38,134 nucleotides of DNA from Rhodanobacteraceae bacterium (lineage in GTDB: Bacteria > Pseudomonadota > Gammaproteobacteria > Xanthomonadales > SZUA-5): positions 1 to 38,134 of the forward strand of contig JADKFD010000026.1 in assembly GCA_016717705.1 (NCBI GenBank). The letters run 5' to 3'. Shown here piece by piece: positions 10,468 to 18,512 of the stretch (its first letter is position 1; each line of letters starts with the position of its first letter). Position numbers and translations under genes: made by a program. The notes below the pieces were generated by a model. The model saw only the letters and a program-made list of their open reading frames with translations, was not told where the DNA came from and ran no database searches.

Positions 10468-11736
10468 ATGTCCATTCGCGTCTGGTGCAGCGGTATTTTC
10501 GGGCTGCTGGTGCTCAGCAGCGGGTCCGCCGCGGTCGATCCGGCGCTGTTGGCCAAGGTCCATGACTGGCGCCGCGATTTCCACCAGCACCCGGAACTCG
10601 GCAACCGGGAAACGCGCACCGCCGGCATCATCGCCGCGCACTTGCAGAGCCTCGGCCTGGAAGTGCGCACCGGCGTCGCCCATACCGGCGTCGTCGCCTA
10701 CCTGCGCGGCACCCAGGAACGGCCGCTGATCGCGTTGCGCGCGGACATCGACGCCTTGCCGGTCAAGGAAGATGTCGATCTGCCCTTCGCGTCCACCGCG
10801 CAGACCGAGTTTCGCGGCACCCAGGTCAACGTCATGCATGCCTGCGGCCATGACGCGCACACGGCGATCCTGCTCGGCGTGGCCAGTGCGCTGGCGGCAC
10901 GCAAGGACACGCTGAAGGGCTCGGTGATGTTCATCTTCCAGCCGTCCGAGGAGGGTCCGCCCGAAGGCGAGGAGGGCGGCGCGCCGCTGATGCTCAAGGA
11001 AGGCGTGTTCGCGCCGCCGCGCAAGCCCGACATGGTGGTCGGCCTGCATGTGTTCTCGACCATGAACGTGGGCACCGTCGCGGTGCGCCCGGGCCCGTTC
11101 ATGGCCGAATCCGACAGCTTCAAGATCCTGGTCAAGGGCGTGCAGACGCACGGCTCGCGACCCTGGGGCGGCGTCGATCCGGTGCTCGCCGCCGCGCGCA
11201 TCGTCGATGGCCTGCAGAGCATCGTCAGCCGCCGTGTCGACATCACCCGGTCACCGGCGGTGGTCTCGGTCGGCGCCATCAATGGTGGCATCCGCTACAA
11301 CATCATTCCCGACCAGGTGGAAATGATCGGCACGGTGCGCAGCTTCGAAACCGAGACCCGCGACGCGATCTGGGACGATATCCGCCTGATCGCCGGCAAA
11401 ACGGCGGAAGCCAACCACGCCACCGCCGAAGTCAGCTTCGCCCAGCACACCCGGGTGACGCGCAATGATGTACCGCTGACCGAACGCCTGCGCCCGGCGC
11501 TGGGCCGCGCCGACGGCGTCGAGAGCGTGGTCGAGTTTCCGGCGTCCACCGTAGCCGAGGATTTCGCCTACTTCGCCGACGAAGTGCCGGGTTTCTACTA
11601 CTTTGTCGGCTCGACTCCGAAAGGCGTCGACGCCACCACCGCACCGTCCAACCATTCGCCGAAGTTCTATCTGGACGAGGCGGCGCTGGGGATCGGGGTG
11701 AGTACGATGCTGAGTGTGGTGGAGGAGGCGATGTAG
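10468..11736 (+). CDS. Secreted M20 family amidohydrolase (aminoacylase/hippurate hydrolase-like)
   Basis: This 422-residue enzyme starts at MSIRVWCSGIFGLLVLSSGSAA, a short signal peptide, with GGAG about ten bases upstream. It belongs to the M20D peptidase group, which hydrolyses N-acyl or indole-amide bonds of amino acids with a two-metal centre. Metal-site residues are seen in HACGHDAH (about 124-131), QPSEEG (Glu161/162), GLHVF (His194) and the C-terminal SNHSPKF. The dimerisation-domain THGSRPW (His228) is also present. Because of the signal peptide a periplasmic location is inferred. The true substrate is open. Confidence 0.88.
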   Translation: MSIRVWCSGIFGLLVLSSGSAAVDPALLAKVHDWRRDFHQHPELGNRETRTAGIIAAHLQSLGLEVRTGVAHTGVVAYLRGTQERPLIALRADIDALPVKEDVDLPFASTAQTEFRGTQVNVMHACGHDAHTAILLGVASALAARKDTLKGSVMFIFQPSEEGPPEGEEGGAPLMLKEGVFAPPRKPDMVVGLHVFSTMNVGTVAVRPGPFMAESDSFKILVKGVQTHGSRPWGGVDPVLAAARIVDGLQSIVSRRVDITRSPAVVSVGAINGGIRYNIIPDQVEMIGTVRSFETETRDAIWDDIRLIAGKTAEANHATAEVSFAQHTRVTRNDVPLTERLRPALGRADGVESVVEFPASTVAEDFAYFADEVPGFYYFVGSTPKGVDATTAPSNHSPKFYLDEAALGIGVSTMLSVVEEAM

Positions 11737-11747
11737 GTTAAAAGCCA

Positions 11748-11907
11748 GTGAGTAGTGAGTAGTGGGAGTGGTGAGAACGACCCGGTGCGTTGCCTACGCG
11801 TAGCTGCCATCGTTTGATCGAAGCGTTCCGCAGCGATGGCAGCGTGAGGTCCAGATCGATCCCCGGATGTGCCGGGTCTTACTCACTACTCACTATTCAC
11901 TACTCAC
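11748..11907. repeat. Inverted heptad repeat GTGAGTA / TACTCAC
   Basis: GTGAGTA at 11748-11754 and 11755-11761 is followed by GTGGGAG. About 110 bp later come TACTCAC (11880), TACTCAC (11887), TATTCAC (11894) and TACTCAC (11901), all in exact 7-nt register and inverted relative to the first set. The spacer contains a smaller hairpin (GCTGCCATCG paired with CGATGGCAGC). The element fills the gap between the convergent M20 and mlaE-like genes. Confidence 0.75.
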
Positions 11908-11913
11908 TGCTTC

Positions 11914-12711
11914 TCACCTATTCAGGAAGAAACTGAACACCATATCCGCCACCAGAATCGCGCAGATGCTCAACACCACCGCGCGGGTGGTGGCGCGGCC
12001 GACGCCCTCGGCGCCGCCGGTGACGGAAAAGCCGGTGGCCACGCCGATCAGGACGATCAGGGTGCCGAAGACCACGCTCTTGATCAGGCCCTGGTTGATG
12101 TCCCAGGGTTCGAGCACGATCAGGCACTGGTAGAGGAAGCCGGACAAGCTCATGTCCACCGCGGACAGCGCGAAACCGGCGCCGCCGAGGATGGCGAAGA
12201 AATCGGCGATCAGGGTCAGGCAGGGCATCATGATCAGCGCCGCGATCATCGGCGGCGCGGCCAGGTAGCGCACCGGCTCGACGCCGATCACGCGCAAGGC
12301 GTCGACTTCCTGCGACACCGTCATCGAACCGAGTCGCGCGGCCAGCGCCGAAGCGGTGCGACCGGCGATGACAATGCCGGTGATCAGCGGACCAAACTCA
12401 CGGGTGACGCCGATGCCCAGGCCCACGACGATGGCGCTCTCGGCGCCAAAGCGCTCCAGTTGCGCGATGCCGTTGATCGCCAGCGACAGGCCGATGGTGA
12501 CCGCCAGCAGCGCGACGATCGGCACCGCATCGACCCCGATCTGGCGGATCTGCTCGAACACCGCCTTGACCCGCAGCGGCTGACCAACGCGCCAGCCCAT
12601 GAAGGTGAAATAGAAGGTCTCGATCAGCAGCGCGCCGAAATAGCCGAGCTCGTCGACCATGCGCATGGTGCCGCGGCCGAAGTTGGAGATGCCGTTGTAG
12701 AGGGGAGTCAT
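11914..12711 (-). CDS. mlaE: MlaE-type ABC transporter permease
   Basis: This is a 265-residue integral membrane protein of the MlaE/YrbE family. It starts at MTPLYNGISNFGRGT; the codons before it are in a repeat. Family permeases move phospholipids or related lipids between inner and outer membrane with an ATPase (MlaF), an MCE protein (MlaD) and a STAS protein (MlaB). Seen here are the GIVIAGRTASALAARLGSM loop, the VSQEVDALRVIGVEPVRYL coupling segment and about five hydrophobic stretches. No mlaF, mlaD or mlaC lies beside it. Instead it follows a STAS gene, a phosphatase gene and pssA. The partner ATPase must be elsewhere. Confidence 0.9.
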   Translation of the reverse strand: MTPLYNGISNFGRGTMRMVDELGYFGALLIETFYFTFMGWRVGQPLRVKAVFEQIRQIGVDAVPIVALLAVTIGLSLAINGIAQLERFGAESAIVVGLGIGVTREFGPLITGIVIAGRTASALAARLGSMTVSQEVDALRVIGVEPVRYLAAPPMIAALIMMPCLTLIADFFAILGGAGFALSAVDMSLSGFLYQCLIVLEPWDINQGLIKSVVFGTLIVLIGVATGFSVTGGAEGVGRATTRAVVLSICAILVADMVFSFFLNR

Positions 12712-12720
12712 GGCAGGTGC

Positions 12721-12748
12721 CGGTTTTCGGTTGTCGGTCGTCGGTGCA
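12721..12748. repeat. Heptad-periodic array CGGTNNT
   Basis: Four units in register, CGGTTTT, CGGTTGT, CGGTCGT and CGGTGCA, lie immediately upstream of the mlaE start. A loosely complementary stretch follows near 12756-12782. This is a further example of the 7-nt arrays, with a different heptamer. Confidence 0.5.
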
Positions 12749-12840
12749 GGCAAAGCGACCAACCCCGACGAAAGACTACGAGTCACCGCCCAGCGCTCGC
12801 GCTCGATGCCTTTCACCAACACCCTGAGCGAGAATCGGCC

Positions 12841-13176
12841 TCACTTCACCGCATCTTCCAGGCTCGCAAAGATCGGAAACACCCGATCCAGCCGCGCCAG
12901 TTCGAGCACTGCGTGCACCGGCTTGCTGACCGCAACCAGGCTGAAGCGCTGGCTCTTGCCGCGGGCGTTCTGGAAGCCTTCGACCAGGGCGGCGATGCCG
13001 GATGAGTCGATATAGGTGACCGCCGACAGGTCGACGGCCACCGGCTTGTTGCTGGCCAGCGCCTCAAGAACGCTTTTCCGCAGTCGCTGCGACCACGACA
13101 AGTCGACTTCGCCGCGTACCCGGACCAGGCGGACGCCTTGATTGTCTTCGGTGGAGCAGTCGTTCACATCGCTCAC
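12841..13176 (-). CDS. STAS-domain protein (anti-sigma antagonist / MlaB-like)
   Basis: This 111-residue protein consists of one STAS domain. It uses a GTG start preceded by GAGGAA at good spacing. The regulatory motif YIDSSGIAALVEGF lies at about 55-68; its DSSG is the place where SpoIIAA/RsbV-type proteins are phosphorylated on Ser. The gene comes 22 bp after the GAF/PP2C/HATPase gene and 129 bp before mlaE. Both roles known for the family fit: antagonist in a partner switch, or MlaB-like subunit of an Mla transporter. The intact Ser and the neighbouring phosphatase favour phospho-control. Which partner it binds is inference. Confidence 0.9.
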   Translation of the reverse strand: MSDVNDCSTEDNQGVRLVRVRGEVDLSWSQRLRKSVLEALASNKPVAVDLSAVTYIDSSGIAALVEGFQNARGKSQRFSLVAVSKPVHAVLELARLDRVFPIFASLEDAVK

Positions 13177-13198
13177 AGGGGATTCCTCGGGCAGGTCT

Positions 13199-14869
13199 TC
13201 AGGGTAAACGCTTGATCATGGTGAGCTGGTTGCCAGCGCCGTCATCGGGATGCCGGAACAGCCAGCGGTCCATGACGGTGTCTATCAGGTTTACGCCGAG
13301 TCCGCCGGGGCGGCACTCGGACAGATCGCGCGGCCGGATCTTGTCGGGATCGACCGGGCTGGCGTAATCGCGGAGTTCGAAACGCACGGCGTCCGGGTCG
13401 AGCCAGATCGACAGCTCGACGCGGCCGTCGCAACAACCGGCATAGGCGTGGCGGATGACGTTGGCCACCGCTTCGTCGACGGCGAGGACGATGCGTTGGC
13501 GCTGGCATTCGTCGAAACCCAGGTCCAGCGTGAGTTCGGCCACCTTGCGGCGCACCAGGCGCAGGTTCTCGGGGTCGCTGCTGCCGGCCAGTCCGCCAAG
13601 GTAGCGCGATGGCGCAGCGTCGTCGGCGATCAGCATCAGTGTGGTGTCGTCGGCCAGCGACATCTTGCGCAGATGACCGACGATGGCGCGCACCCGGGCG
13701 CGTGGACTCAAGCCGGAGACGCGGTCGACCAGCGCTCGCACGCCCTCGATGCCGATCGGCTTGCGATCCGGGCCGCGCACATCGGTGACGCCGTCGGAAA
13801 AGGCGTACAGGCAGCCGCCGGCCAGCGCCAGGCGTTCACTGTTGTAGCCGTAGTCGCCGAGAATGCCGAGCGGCGGACCATCGGCGCGCAGTTCGCGCAT
13901 CGACTCGTCACCGCGGCGCAGCAACAGCGGCGGGAAGCCGGCGTTGGCCATCTCGATCATGCTGGTGCGCGGGTCGTAATAGCCGGCCACCGCGCAGACG
14001 AACATGCCGCGGGTGACCGTCTCGCTGAGTTCGCGGTTGACCCGGGTCAGCCATTCGCCCGGTGGGGTGCCGTCCTTGCCCACCCAGCGCAGGCAACTGG
14101 AGGCGCGCACCATCAGCAAGGCGGCGTCCATGCCCTTGCCGGCGACGTCGCCGAGGCAAAAGGCGATGCGGCCGTCGGCCACCTCGAAGTAATCGTAGAA
14201 ATCGCCGGAAATCTCGCGCGCCGGCAGGTTCAGTGCGGTCACCGGGAAATCGCGGCGCCGCGCCGGCAACAGGGTCTTCTGCATCTGCCGCGCCAGCTGG
14301 AACTCGCGCTTGATGCGGTTCTGCTCGACCAGTTCGCGGGTCAACCGGGCGTTGTTCAAAGCCAGCGCGGTCGGGACTGCCAGAAGGCGCAGCACGTTGG
14401 CATCGTGGCTGTCGAACAGCGCGCCGTCGCGCTTGTTCAGCACCTGCAGCGCGCCGATTGCGCCATCGGCCGTATCCAGCGGTGCACACAGGATCGAACG
14501 CGTGTGAAAGCCGCCCTGATCGCCCAGATGGTCGGGGTCCAGCGCGGTGTCGCGCACCATCTGCACACGGTTCTCGGCAATCGCGCGGCCGACGATGCCG
14601 CGACCGGCCTGGACGCGCAGGCCGACCACGTCGACCGGCCCGGCGCAGGCGCGACAGACGATGTCGCCCGCGACATGGTCGACCAGAAAGACCGCTGCCG
14701 CCTCGGCATTCATGTGCTCGGCGATCTGCACCACCGCCCGCCGCAGGGTCTCGCCCACATCCAGCGACGCCGCAAATGCGTGGCTGAAGTCGGCCAGGAT
14801 GCCGACTTCCTCCGGTCCGATCCGCGCCAGGCCGGTGGGCGCTGGCAACAGGGTTGCCGGTGTGCTCAC
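13199..14869 (-). CDS. GAF - PP2C (SpoIIE/RsbU) phosphatase - HATPase (RsbW-like) fusion
   Basis: This 556-residue cytosolic regulator uses a GTG start that overlaps the pssA stop by four bases (GTGA). A GAF sensory domain spans about 20-175. A coiled stretch near 176-200 leads into a PP2C/SpoIIE phosphatase at about 205-415, with metal residues in SGDFYDYF (221-228), GDVAGKGMDAALL (240-252), SDGVTD (358-363) and ADDTT (406-410). A GHKL kinase-like domain spans about 425-556, with N-box DEAVANVIRHAY (465-476), Asp in RDYASP and G2 loop PGGLGVNLID. Phosphatase and kinase halves of a partner switch are thus on one chain, directly upstream of a STAS target. The signal sensed by GAF is unknown. 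Confidence 0.93.
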   Translation of the reverse strand: MSTPATLLPAPTGLARIGPEEVGILADFSHAFAASLDVGETLRRAVVQIAEHMNAEAAAVFLVDHVAGDIVCRACAGPVDVVGLRVQAGRGIVGRAIAENRVQMVRDTALDPDHLGDQGGFHTRSILCAPLDTADGAIGALQVLNKRDGALFDSHDANVLRLLAVPTALALNNARLTRELVEQNRIKREFQLARQMQKTLLPARRRDFPVTALNLPAREISGDFYDYFEVADGRIAFCLGDVAGKGMDAALLMVRASSCLRWVGKDGTPPGEWLTRVNRELSETVTRGMFVCAVAGYYDPRTSMIEMANAGFPPLLLRRGDESMRELRADGPPLGILGDYGYNSERLALAGGCLYAFSDGVTDVRGPDRKPIGIEGVRALVDRVSGLSPRARVRAIVGHLRKMSLADDTTLMLIADDAAPSRYLGGLAGSSDPENLRLVRRKVAELTLDLGFDECQRQRIVLAVDEAVANVIRHAYAGCCDGRVELSIWLDPDAVRFELRDYASPVDPDKIRPRDLSECRPGGLGVNLIDTVMDRWLFRHPDDGAGNQLTMIKRLP

Positions 14870-15642
14870 GCCGGTGTTTCTGGCGCTGCCGGGCCGCCGC
14901 GCCGGCGCAGGCGCCGCCACAGCCAGATACCCGGACCGCTGGCCACATAGACCAGACTGATCACCAGCAGCACCGAGGGTGGATGCGCGGCGACCGGCAC
15001 GATGGCGAGCACCACGACCAGGATCCAGAAGAACGGAACCTTGTCGGGCCACACCTTGAAACTGAAGTACGGGATGCGACTGACCATCAACAGACCGAGT
15101 GCCAGCGTCAGCACCAGCGCGAACCAGCGCACGCTGCCGCCGATCAGCGAGAAGTTCTCCATCGCCCAGACGAAGGACATCAGGCAGCCGGCGGCTGCCG
15201 GACTGGCAAGACCGGTGAAGAAGCGCTTGTCGGTATGTCCCACCTGGGTGTTGAAGCGTGCCAGGCGCAACGCCGCGCAGGCGGTGTAGGTGAACGCGAT
15301 CAGCCAGCCGAGCTTGCCGGTGAAGTTGCCGTACTCGCGCAGCCCCGCCAGTGCCCACATGTAAACCACCAGAGCAGGAGCCAGACCAAAGCTGATCAAG
15401 TCCGACAAACTGTCGTACTGGACGCCAAATTCGCTCTGGGTGTTGGTCATGCGCGCGACGCGACCATCCAGTCCGTCGAACAATCCGGCGACGAATACGG
15501 CGGTCACCGCAGGGACAAACTGGCCATTGATGGCGGCGACGATGGCATAGAAGCCGGAGAACAGCGCACCGGTGGTGAGGAGGTTCGGCAGCAGGTAGAT
15601 GCCGGGGGGACGGCGTCGGACCTCGGGCTCAGGTGCAGTCAT
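14866..15642 (-). CDS. pssA: CDP-diacylglycerol-serine O-phosphatidyltransferase
   Basis: This 258-residue polytopic membrane enzyme makes phosphatidylserine, the precursor of phosphatidylethanolamine, from CDP-diacylglycerol and serine. The CDP-alcohol phosphotransferase signature is complete: DGLDGRVARM, then eight residues later GVQYDSLSD (about 55-80). The N-terminal IYLLPNLLTTGALFSGFYA is typical of the pssA type II family. About seven or eight hydrophobic segments follow, and the tail is Arg/Pro-rich. Its stop codon overlaps the start of the downstream GAF/PP2C/HATPase gene, tying lipid synthesis genetically to that switch protein. Confidence 0.95.
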   Translation of the reverse strand: MTAPEPEVRRRPPGIYLLPNLLTTGALFSGFYAIVAAINGQFVPAVTAVFVAGLFDGLDGRVARMTNTQSEFGVQYDSLSDLISFGLAPALVVYMWALAGLREYGNFTGKLGWLIAFTYTACAALRLARFNTQVGHTDKRFFTGLASPAAAGCLMSFVWAMENFSLIGGSVRWFALVLTLALGLLMVSRIPYFSFKVWPDKVPFFWILVVVLAIVPVAAHPPSVLLVISLVYVASGPGIWLWRRLRRRGGPAAPETPA

Positions 15643-15690
15643 CAGGTCAACTTTGTGATGGCGGATAGCGACCGCCGTGGACGCTCATTG

Positions 15691-15696
15691 TATAAC
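15691..15696 (+). promoter_or_regulatory. Possible -10 box (TATAAC) for the DUF4124 genes
   Basis: TATAAC lies 40 bp before the first DUF4124 start, in the 93-bp divergent gap with pssA. No good -35 element is seen at the right distance, so the call is weak. Confidence 0.3.
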
Positions 15697-15735
15697 TGTG
15701 CGGCGTGGGGATTGTTCCTTCAGGAGTACAGTGAC

Positions 15736-16146
15736 ATGGGTTTGAAGACCGCATTGCTGATGATCTTGCTGCTGACGGGCGGCGCGGTTCTGGCGGAATC
15801 GGGCGCCAAGCCGACCAAGATGTACAAGTGGACCGATGAAAATGGCACGGTGCACTACTCCGCCACACCAGAGGAAAAGGTCGCAACGGAAGAAGTTGCC
15901 ATCCATAGCGGCCCCAAGCTCACTCCGGTGACGGCCGTTCCCGGCGAAGCGCCAGACCCGGCCATGGTGGTGCGCTGCGAGCAATTGCGCGGCAACCTCA
16001 AGGCTCTGGAGAGCGACAGCAGCGATCTGCAGATCGAGGAAAACGGCAAGATCCGGCCAATGACCGCCGAGGAGCGTGCGCCGCAGCTCGCGGCGACGCG
16101 CGCGGCACTGGACCGCTGCAAAGACGTTCCGCCGCCGACCAAGTAG
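15736..16146 (+). CDS. DUF4124 domain secreted protein (first copy)
   Basis: This 136-residue protein starts at MGLKTALLMILLLTGGAVLA, a signal peptide, with AGGAG nine bases before the ATG. A DUF4124 motif follows at about 29-50 (MYKWTDENGTVHYSATP), the W-D-x-x-G-x-x-x-Y pattern of the family. The C-terminal half holds a Cys-containing helical stretch (VVRCEQLRGNLKALE, then ALDRCKDVPPP), which might form a disulphide. DUF4124 proteins are periplasmic and of unknown function. A second DUF4124 gene follows 12 bp downstream. Confidence 0.85.
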   Translation: MGLKTALLMILLLTGGAVLAESGAKPTKMYKWTDENGTVHYSATPEEKVATEEVAIHSGPKLTPVTAVPGEAPDPAMVVRCEQLRGNLKALESDSSDLQIEENGKIRPMTAEERAPQLAATRAALDRCKDVPPPTK

Positions 16147-16158
16147 TCGGAGGGCAGG

Positions 16159-16467
16159 ATGTCTGGACGGCGCGGCTCCGGACTCGGCAAGGCCCTGCTG
16201 CTGCTCGTGCTGGCCGCAGGCGCCGTGTGGGCGTGGTGGACCTACGCGCCTGACAGCGTAAACCTGCCCAGGGCCGTCAGCGACCAGTTGCCTGCGGCGC
16301 TGGCGCCGCGCGCCGAGAACCCGACGTTGTACAAGTGGAAAGATGCGCAGGGCCACTGGAATGTGACCGATCAGCCGCCCGCTGGGCGCAGCTACGAGAC
16401 TATCCAGGTCGATCCGAACACCAATGTCCTGCCGGCCGGCGTGCCGCCGGAGCAGGATCGGGACTAG
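16159..16467 (+). CDS. DUF4124 domain membrane-anchored protein (second copy)
   Basis: This 102-residue protein has a hydrophobic N-terminal segment (ALLLLVLAAGAVWAWWTY) that looks like an uncleaved anchor. A DUF4124-like motif follows (LYKWKDAQGHWNVTDQPP, about 57-74). A strong GGAGGGCAGG ribosome-binding site lies directly upstream. It follows the first DUF4124 gene closely, so the two probably form an operon. The function is unknown; an exposed periplasmic domain is inferred. Confidence 0.8.
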   Translation: MSGRRGSGLGKALLLLVLAAGAVWAWWTYAPDSVNLPRAVSDQLPAALAPRAENPTLYKWKDAQGHWNVTDQPPAGRSYETIQVDPNTNVLPAGVPPEQDRD

Positions 16468-16473
16468 CCCGCA

Positions 16474-16775
16474 TTTCTCACACCGGCGCGAAAAGATGCA
16501 CCGATGCTCCCGTCAGTGCTCGATTTCATCAATTCGGCTCCCGACGCAGATTGTCGCTCGCATCTTTTCGCTTCGCGGCCCTGGCTCGGTCTTTGCGCCG
16601 ATGGCTGCGTTGCTCGTCGTCGCAATGGAACAACCATTCCTCCGCCCGGTGCGGCAGCAAGCTGCCGCCCGTTCGAGCAGGCGCGCCGCATGCGGCGCAA
16701 GCACGCCTGCTCTCACCCTCGCGCCTTGCCCTCGGCGCAAATCCCTTCGCCATCATCCACGACCGGTGTGAAAAA
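16474..16775. mobile_element. MITE-like non-coding element with 13-bp inverted ends
   Basis: About 300 bp are bounded by TTTCTCACACCGG on the left and CCGGTGTGAAAAA on the right, inverted repeats with one mismatch. No open frame inside shows coding character. I recall similar sequence (around GTCGCAATGGAACAACC) from intergenic regions of other Xanthomonadales, often mis-called as short proteins, but this was not checked. It ends six bases before the IS element. It explains most of the gene-free stretch after the DUF4124 pair. Confidence 0.55.
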
Positions 16776-16781
16776 GCGGCC

Positions 16782-18324
16782 AGGAGCGTGCGCGGCAGAA
16801 GGAAACCGCACCGCTACGGTGTGTCCAACTGGCTTCAGTCGGGGCGAGCGCGGTGCCGTGGGATGAACTTCGCGTCCGATGTGCCCACCGTGTCGAGCGC
16901 CAGAGCGTGCTGGGGGCTTGGAGGCGTGTTTTTCCCCCGGTTTTCCCTCATGCCCAAGCTGCCATCCGCCGCAGATTCATTGCCAGGCACACCAGCTTCC
17001 ATTCCGCCCGCACTTTTTCGATGCCGCGCAAACTGAACTGACGGAACCCGAGCACCGACTTGATCCAGCCGTTGGGTGCTTCCACGATGGCCTTGCGCCG
17101 GCGGTAAGCCGCCTGGCTCTTCTCGCTTTTCAGGCTTTCGGCCATCTTCGCGGTGTGCGGGTACTTCTCCGCGTCAATCCGCGCCTGCTCCCGTCCTTCA
17201 CGGCCCAGCGCCACGATGACTTCGCAAGGTTTCTCCGCCAACGCTTCCAGCGCCGCTTCGCTGCGATAACCCGCATCCGCGAGAACCCTGTGCGGCACCG
17301 CGTCCAGCGTGCGTTCCATCGATTCCACCATCGCCGGCAACTGGCCGCTGTCGGCGGCGCAATCGGTCAGCTCCGCCGCCACGATGATCTGACGCTCGGC
17401 ATCCACTGCTGTCTGCGCGTTGTAACTGTGCTCGAAGCCGCCGTTGCTCTGCTTCATGATCCGGCTCTGCGGGTCGGTGAAGCTGGTCTGGGTCGAGTCT
17501 TCTGGCACACCGAAGTCACGTTTGAATGGCTTGCACCGCTTGGGCGTTCCGTCCGGATGGCGCGGCTTGCGCTCGTCGCCCTCATGCCGTCCGCGCGCCA
17601 TGTCGGCCTCGCGCTGCTGCGCTTCCAGGCGCGTCTTCGCCGCTTCGATGGCAGCCAGACGCTGCTCGCGCCGAGCAATCTCGGCGGGCAGGTCTTGCTC
17701 GACTTCGTTCGCTTCCGCTGCATCCATGGCGCGGGCGCGTTCCAGCAAGGCCGCGATCTGCTGCTTCAACTCGGCTTCGGACTGCACCATCCGTCCGTAG
17801 CTCATCGCCTTGTGCCGCGACGCATTGGCCTTCACCTTGGTGCCATCCACCGCGATCGTGCCCAGCTTCACCAGTCCGCACTCGCGCGCCAACTTCACCA
17901 CCTGCACGAACAACGCCGACAACTCCGCCAAATGCAGAGCACGAAAATCGCTCAGCGTCCGATGCGCCGGGAAGTTGCCGGCCGCCAGAACGCGGAACGC
18001 CACGTCGTCATGCAATCGCTTGGCCAGCTTGCGCGAGGAAAACACGCCGGTCGCGTATCCGTACAGCAGCACCTTCACCATCATTGCCGGATGAAATGGC
18101 TGGTTACGCGGCCCGCCCTTGGCATAACGCGCGTGGAACGCCGACAGGTCGAGCGACTCCACGGTGTCAGCGATGAAGTAGGCCAGATGGCCCTCGGGAA
18201 GCCAGTCCGCCGCAGACAGCGGCAGCAAATGAGCTTGATCGGGGTGGTACGGTAGGTAGGAGGTCGCCATGTGGCAATTGTCGCGCAATTCCTAAGCGAC
18301 TTGGCTTCTGCCGCGCACGCTCCT
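16782..18324. mobile_element. IS1182-type insertion sequence, complete
   Basis: Perfect 20-bp terminal inverted repeats bound the element: AGGAGCGTGCGCGGCAGAAG at 16782-16801 and its complement at 18305-18324. The 1543-bp element carries one intact transposase gene on the minus strand. The bases just outside (GGCC left, AGTT right) are not a target duplication, so the flanks may have changed or duplication is absent. Confidence 0.88.
16948..18270 (-). CDS. IS1182 family transposase
   Basis: From the ATG giving MATSYLPYHPDQAHLLP this is 440 residues, full length for the family; six codons lie open upstream. The N-terminal domain contains PFHPAMMVKVLLYGYATG. The DDE catalytic region shows VDGTKVKANAS (first Asp, about 135-146), VLADAGYRS (second Asp) and the KAIVEAPNGWIKSVLGFRQFS segment with the Glu. 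A charged coiled-coil insertion (QREADMARGRHEGDERKP) lies between the first and second Asp. No frameshift or stop is seen, so the element may still be active. Confidence 0.93.
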   Translation of the reverse strand: MATSYLPYHPDQAHLLPLSAADWLPEGHLAYFIADTVESLDLSAFHARYAKGGPRNQPFHPAMMVKVLLYGYATGVFSSRKLAKRLHDDVAFRVLAAGNFPAHRTLSDFRALHLAELSALFVQVVKLARECGLVKLGTIAVDGTKVKANASRHKAMSYGRMVQSEAELKQQIAALLERARAMDAAEANEVEQDLPAEIARREQRLAAIEAAKTRLEAQQREADMARGRHEGDERKPRHPDGTPKRCKPFKRDFGVPEDSTQTSFTDPQSRIMKQSNGGFEHSYNAQTAVDAERQIIVAAELTDCAADSGQLPAMVESMERTLDAVPHRVLADAGYRSEAALEALAEKPCEVIVALGREGREQARIDAEKYPHTAKMAESLKSEKSQAAYRRRKAIVEAPNGWIKSVLGFRQFSLRGIEKVRAEWKLVCLAMNLRRMAAWA

Positions 18325-18412
18325 AGTTCCCGGTCCCGCGCTTGCTGCCCCTGGAGGGCATTCGCCGGGTGGCCGCTCTGTCACCGGACATGCCGTGCGG
18401 TCCTGATTTCAA

Positions 18413-18464
18413 TGTGGGAGCGGATTTACTCCGCGAGCGCTTTCGCGGAGAAACCGCTCCCGCA
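18413..18464. repeat. REP-like GTGGGAGCGG palindrome (second copy)
   Basis: The left arm at 18413-18436 is identical to that at 8832-8855. The right arm at 18443-18464 is slightly degenerate. It lies between the IS right end and the PDZ protein gene. The rest of 18325-18512 shows no gene. Confidence 0.8.
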
Positions 18465-18512
18465 GGTTCGATAGGCGAACAAGCGCGCCGACGGCGGTGC
18501 ACTCCGGATGAT

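Noticed and set aside
13250..14950. Plus-strand open frame of 566 codons opposite the GAF/PP2C/HATPase gene
   Set aside because: It mirrors the codon pattern of the real gene, has no domain motifs and no ribosome-binding site.
16504..16866. Short open frames inside the MITE-like element
   Set aside because: Several overlapping frames on both strands with Arg/Ala/Cys-rich composition and no start context; they match the non-coding repeat rather than a protein.
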